Positions 1 to 10,789 of a stretch of DNA of 64,000 nt are shown piece by piece. The notes beneath the pieces were generated by a model. That model saw only the letters and a program-made list of their open reading frames with translations, did not search any database and was not told where the DNA came from. The first letter of the stretch is position 1. Each line of letters opens with the position of its first letter. Position numbers and translations under genes: made by a program. This DNA is from Ptychodera flava. Lineage: Eukaryota > Hemichordata > Enteropneusta > Ptychoderidae. The stretch spans positions 21,106,872-21,170,871 of the forward strand of contig NC_091930.1 of assembly GCF_041260155.1 (NCBI RefSeq), read 5' to 3'.

Positions 1-219
1 TCAGCAGATGACTTACAAGAAGACAGATTTGACGAAAATGCAATTGGGTTGCAAAATCGTGATTTTTCGGTACCCTTCAAAACATGACCATAACAGCTAT
101 TCCATCCCTATATTTTTTCTATTAAAATTCCATTTCGTATTCTAGGGATCCCAAGGCTTCTGAAAATTACAGGTTTGTTATCCTGTGGGGGTGCACGTAG
201 ACCCCCTCTAGCCCACGGA

Positions 220-1581
220 CTATATGTATTTTAAATTTGAGTCTTCTCTCTGTCTAGGAACGCTTGATTTCCCCTGAGGTCTGTCATTTTGTGATTCCCT
301 TTTCATCGGTCTTCCGCTCTTTTCCGTTGACAGCCACCCTATTTTTCTTTTCTTTGCCGCCTCGATGGCGTCTTCGATTGGAATGAAGCGCACCCTACTA
401 TCTTCTGGCGTGTCTCTTACTCCGGGTGCAGACGCCGTCTGCAAGTAGCCGCACGTGGTATCGACGACATGTAGGAACCCGATGTCGTTGCTGTGCTCCA
501 ACAGCTCGTTTGCCTCCCTGAGATGCTTGTCGTAATCAACGATGCACGCTCGAACCTCTTCTTCCTCCAAGCTTAAATACCTGATTTTGGACTGCCTGTC
601 GTTTTCGAGCTCTCGGATGAGTCTGTCGCCGTCGGCTTGCAGTTCCTCTATCACTGCTCGAAGGCTGTCGACTGTAGTTCTTGTGTGCGACCGGACGGCG
701 CCCTGTAAGTCGCTACCTCCTATCATACTACTTTCCAAGACAGCGAGCAGACTTTGGCTCATGTCCGTCATCCTCTGCCGCTTCTGTCTGACAGCCTCGA
801 CGTGCTCATCGAGGGCCTTGTGCTTCTGCGCAAGGGCGTCAAGGGTGGTGGTGTGGCTGTGTGATTTGTGGAGGTACTCGGCGCACACAACGCACATTGG
901 AACATTGCAAGTTTTGCAGTAATGGGTCATCTCGTGACCTTCATGCTGCGAGCAGACGACAGGGCTGACGTACTTAGCGAGCAGGGCGCGCTTTCTGTTG
1001 TAGTCCGCCAGGGGGATCATGTCGTGTTTCTTCAACACCGCGGAGTCATTGTGATGGCGAGAACAAGTCTGGCATATCAGCAGGCCACAGTCTTTGCAGA
1101 AACCAGTCGAAGTTTTCGTCTTGCAGAAGCCACACTCGAATTCAGGCGGCACAACCCTTCAGATCGAGGTTGAAAGGAAAAGAATGAAGATATGATGGAC
1201 ATGTTAATTAACCATGTATATAGAGAAGCACGATGCAATGCAGGCACAAAAACATATGTGTGTCTTTGTGTGTGTTCGTGCGAATTCAATAGGCTGAAGG
1301 GGCGGCGCCTTTCATAGGCCAGAAGTGCGACAAAGCATACTGTAAAGTTAAGTTTTCAAATTTTACTTCAGTCTACCAGGTTATTTTGAATAGCTTTAAG
1401 TGGAGTCAGTGTTGACTCTTTGTCAAACAGTTCTTATCATCTGCATTGTAAAAATACAGCGTATTGAAGCAAGTTTCACTATATAGCCCATGTTGCCTAT
1501 TAGTGCGTAACAAATACGCTTCTGGTTATTTCTCACCTAATCTTTAATAATATATTAAGATAACACTTGCATAAGGTTATA

Positions 1582-1657
<76 letters not shown>

Positions 1658-1830
1658 ATATTAAACACAAATTACTTCAAGTGCAAAGTAATAATATCTG
1701 CTACTTAAGTTTCATACTTCGTGCAATCTTTCACTTCTTGTCTGAAGATTGCATGCATGAAACTTAAGTAACAGATATTATTACTTTGTACTTGAAGTAA
1801 TTTGCGTTCCCATAAGGACATCTGTATACT

Positions 1831-1920
<90 letters not shown>

Positions 1921-2030
1921 TCAAGTCTAATGTAATCATAGAAATCCTGGAGTTACCTTGCTGGTGTAGGTGACGGAGGCGGAGGTGTTGGCGGCTGTGC
2001 AGGGACCGGTTTTGAACTCCCGCATCCCAT
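220..2030 (-). CDS. BB1: predicted myristoylated/palmitoylated RING-less B-box coiled-coil protein
   Basis: Model join(220..1156, 1957..2030) on the minus strand gives 336 residues. The small exon starts [14 protein letters not shown], followed by a Pro-rich linker, and ends at an AG|GTAACT donor. The large exon begins after CTGAAG at 1157 and restores the frame (phase 2). B-box 1 uses C33, C36, C45, C48, C53, C56 and His; B-box 2 uses C93, H96, C105, C108, C113, C116 and His. A charged coiled coil follows at about 125-240, then SNDIGFL near 247 and a short basic tail. No RING is present. Gly2 and Ser6 fit the N-myristoyltransferase consensus, and Cys3 suggests palmitoylation. The role is inferred as a membrane-tethered TRIM-like scaffold. 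The closest relative in the window is BB2. Reading only the large exon would need a non-ATG start, which supports the spliced start. Confidence 0.82.
1580..1918. repeat. AT microsatellites flanking a fold-back element
   Basis: Two (AT)n tracts (about 1586-1652 and 1834-1917) bracket a 140-bp inverted repeat at 1667-1806. The arms, roughly 50 bp, read ATTACTTCAAGTGCAAAGTA on one side and its near complement on the other. The loop contains a second small inverted pair around GCAATC/GATTGC. All of it lies in the intron between the BB1 large exon and its acylation exon. It looks like a fold-back MITE. Confidence 0.75.
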
Positions 2031-2036
2031 AATTCT
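1957..2036 (-). CDS. BB1 acylation exon (with 6 nt of 5' UTR)
   Basis: Minus-strand exon bounded by the acceptor ...GGTTACAG and the donor GTAACTCC. It encodes MGCGSSK plus a proline/threonine-rich linker in 74 coding bases and ends in phase 2. The DNA around the start is nearly identical to the matching exon of BB2. The acceptor just before the ATG implies a further 5' non-coding exon. Confidence 0.8.
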
Positions 2037-4123
2037 CTGTAACCAGGTAACTTGCTGATCTTGTCAAGGCTTTGGTGTGTGGTCTTCTGAACATGTGAAA
2101 GAAATTAAAACACGATTTCAGTATTTGATGATACGACACCAACCAGTCCCGAAGCTAGCAATGTGTACTATTTAGCTTCAAGTGCCGTGCACGTATCCAC
2201 AAACGGAACAAGGTCATATAGACAGAATTACTACATGCTTAGTTTTTCGAACGTGGCGCGCCGCCCTAAGGGGTTCAATGGTGACTTGTCGATGTCGTAG
2301 CATATTCATCATTTGACTGAAAATGACCCGGAACAATTCCGAATTTGAAAAATGATAAAAGTACATGTTTACGAAGAAAATATGGATCTAAATATACCAG
2401 TGCGCCGCTTGGTGATGAAAATTGTTCTAATATGACGCATTTATTGTTTTCACCAGGCTACACTTTTGTAAAGCTTCCTATAGATTAGATAGAGCTAGAT
2501 GTAGCCCAGGGTGAGTCACCCGGCGGCATATATCTCCACGGGCGACAACGCCATCAACGTCGCAAATATTGGAAAGGCCCGACAAATTAGCAAATGGAAA
2601 TCTTAAGAAATATGTACGTTTGTGTTTTAACAATTGTTGAAAAAGGGAGAGCCCTCTGTAAATTAGTTTGTGAATGAATCTCTGTATGTGCTCCGTGTCT
2701 GTGCCTTCTTGTGTCCGTGGCAACCGTTATGCAACAATGGATTGTGGCGGACTGATATACATAATCAGTTAAGAACATGTCAAGAGCAAAAAATGAAAAA
2801 AGGCAAACTCGTGAAGTACATACTGCACACATAGGCGGAAGAGATAGACTCGTTATACAAAATAGTTTAAAATACCTAGAGCACCATGAAATTTCTACAA
2901 AAGAAACAAAGCATATTTGGCAGCCATTCACAAAACATTATTTTATAGTTCTCGAGAAACGACAATTATAAATTATACGTATCGGACGTGTTACATTGCG
3001 CGTTCATGTAAAGTACATATTGAGGTCACGTCACTTTTGCCCCAATATTGTTTGCCTTTCTGAGTTAGAAGTAGATGATTGGGTGTAACAAAATATAAGA
3101 AAATCGATAATGAACTTTGCACTGTTAATAAAATATTGGCATTTTTGTTGCTTTAGGCCCTTTACTGAGTGGCGTGTACAAGGTGTTTGTGTAGGCGACA
3201 CAAAACGAAAATGACGAAGTCTGTTGAAGCTTTTTTTTCAAAAAGAATAAGATAAATTAATCAAGGCAGGCAACAAAAAGTACTATCTCCGTATGAGATG
3301 CAATGTCCACGGAATGAAGGCTGAGTGTGATTCATGGCAACTGTAGTAATTTTTGGCCAGACACGCGTATGGACGCACGTTCTCCAAGTTGTGTGCACAT
3401 TGCGTTCTTTGTTAATGTGTCGATTCGGAGTCTTCGAGAATTTTACGACGTTGTTCACATCAGTAGGCTATGAACGGTCGTCATTTTGAAGACTTTGCTT
3501 TTTCTTCCGTTTTTTTTTAAAGTGCGTGTTTGAACTGGCTGCGTTCACATTAACCTGAGATATGGGTCGTTACTTTGTCTGGGGCAAGTTCATAGAAGGA
3601 CGATTGTAAAACACTGACCCTCCAGGAGCACATATAGATAAGGTCCTGCAAGCCACGGTCTGGTACAAAAGCATTTGATCTATGCCTGAATAAACACTTG
3701 ATTCAAAACCCTTTGAGCGCCAAAGTCAATTTTTGTCGCCTCTATCGCCAAAATTTTGATACAAAACTGTAGCCATTGAATTGTAATTTCGTTTGGTCCA
3801 AAATTATAAAAAATTACAGGAAAATTCATAAATATTAGTAAAATTTTGGTGAGAAAAATTACAGCACTCAAAGGGTTTTTAATAACGCAAGGTTCTATCT
3901 TGCTAGCGTTGTTGACATTCCTGACTTGTTTGTTCGCGTTTGATGTTGTGCGAAATACATTATTATCCCATCACAATATATCTTCCTGTAACTCGAAAAA
4001 CATGATTTTGTTTTCTTCATTCAATAAAAAAAGAAATGACTTTCTGTCGAGCCCCGTAAGTGCTGTCGGGTAATAATGCCAAACTCTTGGAGATCATTGT
4101 TGAGCTGTGATGGCATTCCTTAC
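2037..4123. other. BB1 first intron
   Basis: This stretch lies between the proposed non-coding first exon and the acylation exon of BB1. Apart from the small MITE at 3709-3875 I see no coding signal. The short open frames here lack splice-compatible ends or recognisable domains. Confidence 0.4.
3709..3875. mobile_element. Small MITE-like element with CCCTTTGAG termini
   Basis: The 167-bp segment begins CCCTTTGAGCGC and ends GCACTCAAAGGG, so the termini are inverted repeats of about 12 bp with one mismatch. The interior is AT-rich and non-coding. Flanks are A-rich on the left and T-rich on the right, so the target-site duplication cannot be read with certainty. The superfamily is not assigned. 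Confidence 0.6.
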
Positions 4124-4480
4124 CTTGGTGTTCTTTAGCAAGTTGTCCCACATCCGCAACCAGATCGCTCCGCGAAGTCTGAACTTGACACGTCAGGAAT
4201 ATCCTTCAAGTTGGCAGAGAGGTGTTAAAATCTGACTAATATATACAGCTTAATAAAACACTGAAACGTTCAAAACAACCTCCGACCTTGTGCCTTCAAC
4301 CTATTCCTTCCATATTATCCTTGTTTTCACGCTATAGTCATGAGATGTCGTCGAGTTGTGGCTGTGAAACACCACAGATGCAGTGTTGCCGCCTTTCTAC
4401 AAGCAATTAGGAGAGGTTGACTCCGTCGACCGTAAACGCTTTCGTTGGCTATGCGACCGTGACAACCCTTGCATGTTAAG
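4124..4480 (-). promoter_or_regulatory. Putative non-coding first exon of BB1
   Basis: On the minus strand a donor AAG|GTAAGG ends the segment at 4124. The sequence aligns, with gaps, to 22755-23130 upstream of BB3, including the donor, a CTGGTTGCGGATGTGGGACA-like stretch and CGAAAGCGTTTAC. It has no long open frame. A transcript from the TATA motif near 4510 could splice to the BB1 acceptor at 2037. Exon limits are inferred; the 5' end assumes about 30 nt from the TATA box. Confidence 0.5.
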
Positions 4481-4503
4481 AGATTCAACACCAACGCACA
4501 CAT

Positions 4504-4560
4504 GACATATAACCCCTGTCGGTATGTTTCAATCTTACGTGAACAGGTGTCAGCGGAAGA
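4504..4560 (-). promoter_or_regulatory. TATA-type promoter shared within the BB family (BB1)
   Basis: On the minus strand the motif GACAGGGGTTATATGTC lies about 400 nt upstream of the proposed donor. BB3 (23155-23174) and BB4 (30351-30368) carry GACAGGGGTTATATATC and GACAGGGGATATATTGC at matching positions relative to their genes. BB1 and BB3 also share ATTGAAAC and a CACGT core just upstream. Confidence 0.5.
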
Positions 4561-4883
4561 TGAATTGGGTTCAGGTTAAACAAATATTTATATGTTTATG
4601 CCCAACTCTGCTAGGCTACTTCCTACAGCAGGTGATTGCCATACATTGGTCAAAAGCCGTCAGGAATATCCCGCTCCAGAATTTAAAGCGTTCTAAATGA
4701 CAAGAAAAACATACACAACACGTCCGATTTGACTTCCTTGTACATGATCGACGGGTTTCATGTCAGTTCAACGGTCACAACTTTGTGCCGTTGAAGGCAC
4801 ACAGTTCCCTTGAAGCTGGTTTTAAGACTTCCAAAACACTGCAGCTCTTTACTGCTCCTCTCAAGTGTTCATGAATGTCTTGA

Positions 4884-5238
4884 GGTAGAACGCGCCTCAG
4901 GGACAGATATTCGGAATCTCAAAGTATAATATTCTCTTCTGATCAGCCACTTTGGGGGTTCACTTTGAAGCTATTGGTGTAAGATAACTTTTAACCGGCG
5001 TAGTTTTTCGAAATTCGAAAATTTTATTTTTCTCCATAGAGTTAACACAGGGATGTCGGCCATTTTGAATTTTAAATATCGGTAAATCTTAACTTATTTG
5101 TTTCTCTAGTACCAAAATTTGCAAGGTGACCCCGATTTTTATTCTTGATTATGAAAGAGAATGGTTGAAAGACTCCTTAAGGAATTACGAAGGTTAGAGC
5201 AAAAGTTTAAGTCTTTTACGTACGAGGCGCATACTACC
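4884..5238 (-). mobile_element. TTAA-flanked MITE family, copy A
   Basis: Reads GGTAGAACGCGCCTCAGGGA at its left end and GAGGCGCATACTACC at its right end. The flanks are TTGA and TTAA, close to a TTAA target duplication. Internal landmarks shared by all copies are CACTTTGGGGGTTCA, CATAGAGTTAACACAGGGAT and GGTGACCCCGATTTTTAT. It is non-coding and non-autonomous. Orientation is given relative to the copy at 62368. Confidence 0.75.
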
Positions 5239-5532
5239 TTAATTCAAAATATTCGTTAATTTTCAATAATCAATTCTTTGATCCGACCTTTCGTAATGTT
5301 ATCGATAATGTTTATTCTTCTTTAACGGAAACTCATAGACACCTACGATTCAGTTCAAGCAAAAATTTCAAACTTTTGTTTCCGAGTTACTTCAGCTGAT
5401 AGTTGTGTGAGTGAAAATTAAGATGATATTTCTATTTTTAAATCACATCATACTTTTCATTTGATCGAAAGACAAATCATTCATTTCATATTACGAAACA
5501 AGGCAGATTATACCTTGATGTTTCACGTTTTA

Positions 5533-5870
5533 GGTAGTATGCGCCTTGAAAGTGAAAGTCTTTCATTTTTTCTCTGGCTTTCCTTACTGCATCTTTTAAC
5601 CATTCTCTTTGAATTTTAAAATCACGAACAAAAATCGGGGGTCACCGTGCAAATTTTGGTACTACAGAAACAAATTACCCAACTTGCAGATTTAAGCGTT
5701 GGAAATCAAAATGGCCGCCATCCCTGTGTTAATTCTATGGTATAAAAACAGAATTTTCGATTTTCTAAAAACAAAGACGGTGAATTTTTTTCTCCAAATG
5801 AGTTCCCACAAGTGGAAAAGAACAGGAAAATTTTGAGTGTCCGAATATCTGTCCCCGAGGCGTATTCTTT
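5533..5870 (+). mobile_element. TTAA-flanked MITE family, copy B
   Basis: Same family as copy A but in the opposite orientation and about 300 bp away, making an inverted pair. The left end GGTAGTATGCGCCTTG and the interior (AAAATGGCCGCCATCCCTGT) are well preserved; the right end is eroded. Confidence 0.72.
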
Positions 5871-5959
5871 TAGCGGTTCTTTGATAGGGCATGCTGATTA
5901 GAGCCCGCATTTACATTTTTCAAAAAGTGTACTTGTCATAAATTTAGTCAACGAATGAA

Positions 5960-6230
5960 CTACATGTAGTGTTGAAGTACGGTGACTGAAGTGGATGGGC
6001 CAATACAAACAAACGATTGCAGAATAACCGCATAAACACCTGGTAAACGCCCATTTTTTTCCGTGATTTGTTATCAAGCAAACAATGGATGTCAAGGCAC
6101 GTGGTCTCCTTAGGTGACATGTTTGTTTTTTCAGTTTTGCCATGGGCGAATAATTCTATCGTTAGGCAGACCATTTTACATCCACAATGTCCGCATCAAC
6201 TCTGGAATGACCGCGTGACAACTCTAACTC
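5960..6230. repeat. Duplicated block, matches 28840-29085
   Basis: Shares GTGATTTGTT, GGATGTCAAGGCACG, GGTCTCCTTA, GTGACATGTTT and GAATAATTCT in the same order and orientation with 28840-29085 near BB4. There is no coding frame in common. It may be a leftover of the duplication that made the BB cluster or a dispersed repeat. In both places a TTAA MITE copy lies next to it. Confidence 0.55.
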
Positions 6231-6349
6231 TTTCAAGGTGTGCATGTAGCGGGAACTGTACAGAACAGATGTTAGTGATTGAAGGAAGGTTGTTGGGAGA
6301 CGTCACGTGGAACGCTCTATTGAGACTCTGAAAGACACTCAAACTAATG

Positions 6350-8389
6350 TTTGGAAGGCTCACCGAAGACTCAAAACTTATCCAAACTTCACACAGTTTA
6401 TGAATATTCATCGTTGTGCATTGTCATTTGACCTTGACGTCAACGCCTTCGATGCCAGAAAATTGCGTACGTCTACATCCGGCTTATACTCAGCGACACT
6501 AGATATGACAATCAAGACCTATCTGTTGAAGTGAAGAACTTTTGGTAAATTCCATGAAAGCCATTTAGAAATAATTTCTTGAGGAAAAGAGAACCCATCG
6601 CTTAAGACACACGACTTGCCAACACATGTATAATGTGGTTGATTACAAAAATATAGTCTTTCTTTACGTTTACGTGTTTGTAAGTTAATCCTTAAAGCCC
6701 CCACTAAATGGTATGGTTTACAAAGCACATCATAAGTATTATCGTTTTACTGACTGAATAAACGTAACACCCATTTTATGTCCTTTAGTGATCTATTCGC
6801 TACAATTCACCAGAGTTAGAATACGACAATATGTATTCTGTATTGTGGTCTGATGCCCGAGGCAGTTGCCTGTTGTACTATGACGCACTTTCAATAAGTG
6901 TGATCAAGGCTTTAAAAATGTGGCAATGTGATTGCCAGCGGGGGTTACTGGATCATCAAACTCAAACAGAAACTCACAGGTATACAGTTTAAAACATGCC
7001 CACATATGGTCAAAGAGGTTCCTTGGTATTCAAAATGCCCATGTGAGGGCGCTGTTTTTAAAACAGCGGCCACCCGCTTAAAATCTGTGATTGGTTAGAT
7101 CACAGTACTGTGGTTAGATTTTCTTTTCATGGTAACTGTGGCAAATCGGAACAGGTGACAGTATAACCTTTACTGTGTCCATGGTAGCATATTGTAAAGA
7201 CATACACAGTAAATATACCTCCATATAGATCCTAAATGATAATATTTATACTCTTTCTGTGATTCAAAATTCAATTGCAAGGCGAATAACTAATACACGT
7301 TACAGGAAGTTTAATTGAAATGAGTAACATTACAATTACTGTCTACGTAGAATAACGGCAAGAGCCTCAGCCAAGTCTGAGTCTACTTTTTTCTTCACAG
7401 AAGAGATAATTAAGAAAAGGTTTTAAAGTAATGTCGCTTTGCCGCTTTTGGGGTATGAACTAGGGGTACAGTGGTTATCAGTCTGACCTTTTGGCGGGAA
7501 AAAAGGATAAAGTATAAAGGATAAAAGCACCATATTTGCCTTACTTCCTGAATGTACAGGACCACGGGATATTTTGTACGACTGCGCATGCATGGCAATG
7601 ACGTGTGGGGGATGAGACTCCCTAGTATGGTATGCATTATGAATCTTCACGATGCAACTGAAATCGAAAATTGTGCAGAAAAATAAAGCAACACTGATTC
7701 TTATGAATTAAAGTTACAGTGGGCTTTTATTGAACAAATATGCCTGGAAGCGGTCTCGTTGTTGAACCTATGTATAAAAAGTGTGAAAAGCACTCATTCA
7801 ACCGGAAATATTGTTTTTTATACACTTTCTTTTTACGGTGACTATTGGACGCCGAGTTCGCCGATCAGTGCTGACAAATTTGCATCGCCAATATAACGTA
7901 TAGTCTCAACTATTGAGAGAACTTTTTTCAGTTTCAAACACTTCGAGTGAGCAAATGGCATATTCGACGGACAACCACAGTCTAATAATTTAATATTCCT
8001 TGTGACAAAATCAATGACATCACAGACAGTGAGAGGTAGAGACACAGACACGGGCAGTGACCAACAGCGCCACAACGGGCAGAGTGAGTGGAGAGGGTGT
8101 CTGAATGATATAATTGCAGACAAGCTCCACGATGCTATTTCTCACAGTGTTGGTGGAAACAAGGTTCGTTAAAGTTCAGCGTGGGCCACGTCAACACAGC
8201 CTGAAGACAGACATTCAGACCAAAGGTTCGACAGAACGAGTATTGAGAAAGTTTAAGGGAGCTCTGGTTTTTCTATCACTTAAATCAGTATTTGGATAGT
8301 CAGGCGCATGCTCACTGCAGCATTGTTTTTTTCGATCAGTGATCGGATTGCGATGTAACTGTACCCATTACAGACAACAGCCGAGTATT
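6350..8389. other. Intergenic stretch downstream of BB2
   Basis: I find no gene here. It holds short AT-rich spacers and the 3' flank of BB2. The short open frames have no recognisable domain and no matching splice sites. Confidence 0.4.
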
Positions 8390-10275
8390 TTACGTTTGCG
8401 TCAGCGTACCCCGGTTGGGTAGGAGGTATTTGAGATACCATTCCTCTTTCCTTGCGTTTTCGCTTGATCTGCACTCAAGTCTTCCATTTTGTAATTCTCT
8501 CAGCCGATCGTAGTCAAAACGCGACTTCCAACTCCGAAATCCTTCGCTTTTCTCCCGAGAAGGAGCATCGTCCCTCTGACTTCGATTATCGACCTTGCCC
8601 GTGGACTCCCGATTTAAGGGTTTATCGCTCTTCTCTTTGGACAGCCAACCTATTTTTCGTTTCTTTGCCGCCTCGATTGCGTCCTCAATCGGAGTGAAGC
8701 GCATACTATCTTCTTGAGTTTCCGTCACTCCGAGTTCGGACGCCGCCTTCAAGTAACCGCACGTGGTGTCGACGACTCGGAGAAACCCGATGTCGTTGCT
8801 GTGTTCCAGTAGCTTGTCGGCTTCCCCGAGGTGTTTGTCGTACTCAGCGATGCAGGTCTGAACCTCCCCTTCTTTTGACTTCGCCCGCTTTATTTTTGAC
8901 CGCCTGTCGCTTTCTAACTCCCCGATGAGTCGGTCGCTGTCGGCTTGCAGTTCGTCTATCACTGATCTGAGTTTCTCGACTATGGTTTTGGTGTGCGAAA
9001 GGACGACTTCCTTTAGATCGGTACCGTCCGTCGATCCGCTTTCTTGGAGAGTAAGCAGACTTTCGCTCATGTCTGCCATCTTCTGCCGCTTCCGTTTGAC
9101 AGCTTCCACATGCTCGTTGAGGGCCTTGTGTTTCTGCACCAGGGCGTCGATGAGGGTCGTGTGGCGATGCTGGGGCGATTTGTGAATGTACTCGGCGCAC
9201 ACAACGCACATGGGGACGTTGCAAGTTTTGCAGTAATAGGTCATCTCGTTGCCTTCATGCAGGGAGCAGACGACGGGGCTGACGTACTTAGCGAGCAGCG
9301 ACCGCTTGTTCTTGTATTCCGCCAGGGAAATTCTATCGTGTTTCTTCAACACCGCGGCGTCCTTGTGATGGCCTGAACACGACTTGCATATCAATACGCC
9401 ACAGTCCACGCAGAAACCAGTCGCTGCTTTCGTCTTGCAGAAGCCACATTCCAGTTCATGTCGCGGCGGTTCAGACTGCACAGCCCTTTAAATCGTTTGA
9501 AAGAGAAACAATTCGATTAAAATTCAAGTGTAGATAAACTCTAGTACAACCTCTACTGAGAGGCACATGCAACAGAGACAAAACAACGAGAGGGGAGTTT
9601 GTGTACATTAAATTCCAAAAAAGTTACAAAAGCGTTTTCTTTTTCTACTGTTCCTTTCAGGGTTCTTTGATATCAACTACACAATGTTTTATTCTCTTCA
9701 TTGAAAGTAAGAACAGAGCATCTTGTGCCCCTTGTCTGCCAGCAGATTAAACGAAAACCTCAAGTTGGTATATTTGAGTACCAGAAATTCATACACCCTG
9801 GGACGACAACAGATGGGGTACTCATAGTATTTCAGACTGCTTTCGTTCGCCAAGTAATGACAAATATAAAACATCTCTACTTATAAAAATTTCCAATCGA
9901 CAGTGCACTTTAGCATGTTATATTCTCCCCGAGACGATATCGCATCACGAATAGAAAGACGGGCTGGTGTTTATTTTTGGCAAGTGAACGTCCTCGCGGT
10001 AAATAACACGTTCTTATGTAAATTGATAAATGCGTATGGGTAGCACATTTGCCAACAGGAATCCACTGCAAATGTTAAAAACATCAGTGGCAACAGAAAA
10101 TAATGAAATATGGAAAACTTGAGTTGCGGTCAACCCTGGTGTCATCTAGACATCCTCTAATCAAAGGGGAAAGGTGACCTTACTTGGCATGTGTCTGCAC
10201 TGGTATGGGTGTAGCGGGGCGAGGTATTGGCTCCAAGTTCTTTGCAGAGACCGGTCTTGAACTCCCGCATCCCAT
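8390..10275 (-). CDS. BB2: predicted myristoylated/palmitoylated RING-less B-box coiled-coil protein
   Basis: Model join(8390..9485, 10184..10275) on the minus strand gives 395 residues. The small exon begins MGCGSSRPVSAKN and ends AA|GTAAGG; the large exon starts after TTTAAAG at 9486, again phase 2. B-box 1: C44, C47, C56, C59, C64, C67; B-box 2: C104, H107, C116, C119, C124, C127 with H132 and H137. The coiled coil spans about 140-255, SNDIGFL follows, then [20 protein letters not shown], which BB1 nearly repeats. Compared with BB1 it has about 60 extra C-terminal residues, rich in Arg, Ser and Glu. No RING, NHL or B30.2 domain is seen. Membrane anchoring through myristate on Gly2 and palmitate on Cys3 is inferred. 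I could not find its upstream promoter by similarity to the other three. Confidence 0.83.
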
Positions 10276-10281
10276 GATGCT
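10184..10281 (-). CDS. BB2 acylation exon (with 6 nt of 5' UTR)
   Basis: Bounded on the minus strand by the acceptor GATTTCAG and the donor GTAAGGTC. It encodes MGCGSSR and a 24-residue Pro-rich linker; 92 coding bases, phase 2 end. The surrounding bases are close to those of BB1, consistent with a recent duplication of the pair. Confidence 0.82.
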
Positions 10282-10460
10282 CTGAAATCTCTTGAGTTAC
10301 TGTTGTCTGTATTGTTCACTGACAAGCTATGGTGAGTGGTCTTAAAAGTAAAAAAAAAAACCATGCAAACTCATTATCTTTTCATACGACAACAAATTCA
10401 TATTCACAAAGTTATTATTTCTTGTAATTCCTCAACGGCATGTTAGAAACGTTGAAGTTT

Positions 10461-10745
10461 CATACATACATACATACATACATACATACATACATACATA
10501 CATACATACATACATACATACATACATACATACATACATACATACATACATACATACATACATACATACATACATACATACATACATACATACATACATA
10601 CATACATACATACATACATACATACATACATACATACATACATACATACATACATACATACATACATACATACATACATACATACATACATACATACATA
10701 CATACATACATACATACATACATACATACATACATACATACATAC
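10461..10745. repeat. (CATA)n microsatellite, about 285 bp
   Basis: Essentially uninterrupted CATA units. The 97-112 residue open frames across it on both strands (Tyr-Ile-His-Thr or Met-Tyr-Val-Cys repeats) are artefacts of a period not divisible by three that never makes a stop. Confidence 0.97.
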
Positions 10746-10789
10746 ACACGCACACTAAAGCAAGGAAAGTATGGATAGAGCTGACAGTC

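Noticed and set aside
6068-6331. 87-residue plus-strand frame
   Set aside because: Lies in the duplicated non-coding block; the paralogous copy at 28.9 kb does not keep the frame.
10432-10778. Open frames of about 100 residues over the CATA array
   Set aside because: Pure tetranucleotide repeats read through in all frames without stops; no non-repeat protein sequence.
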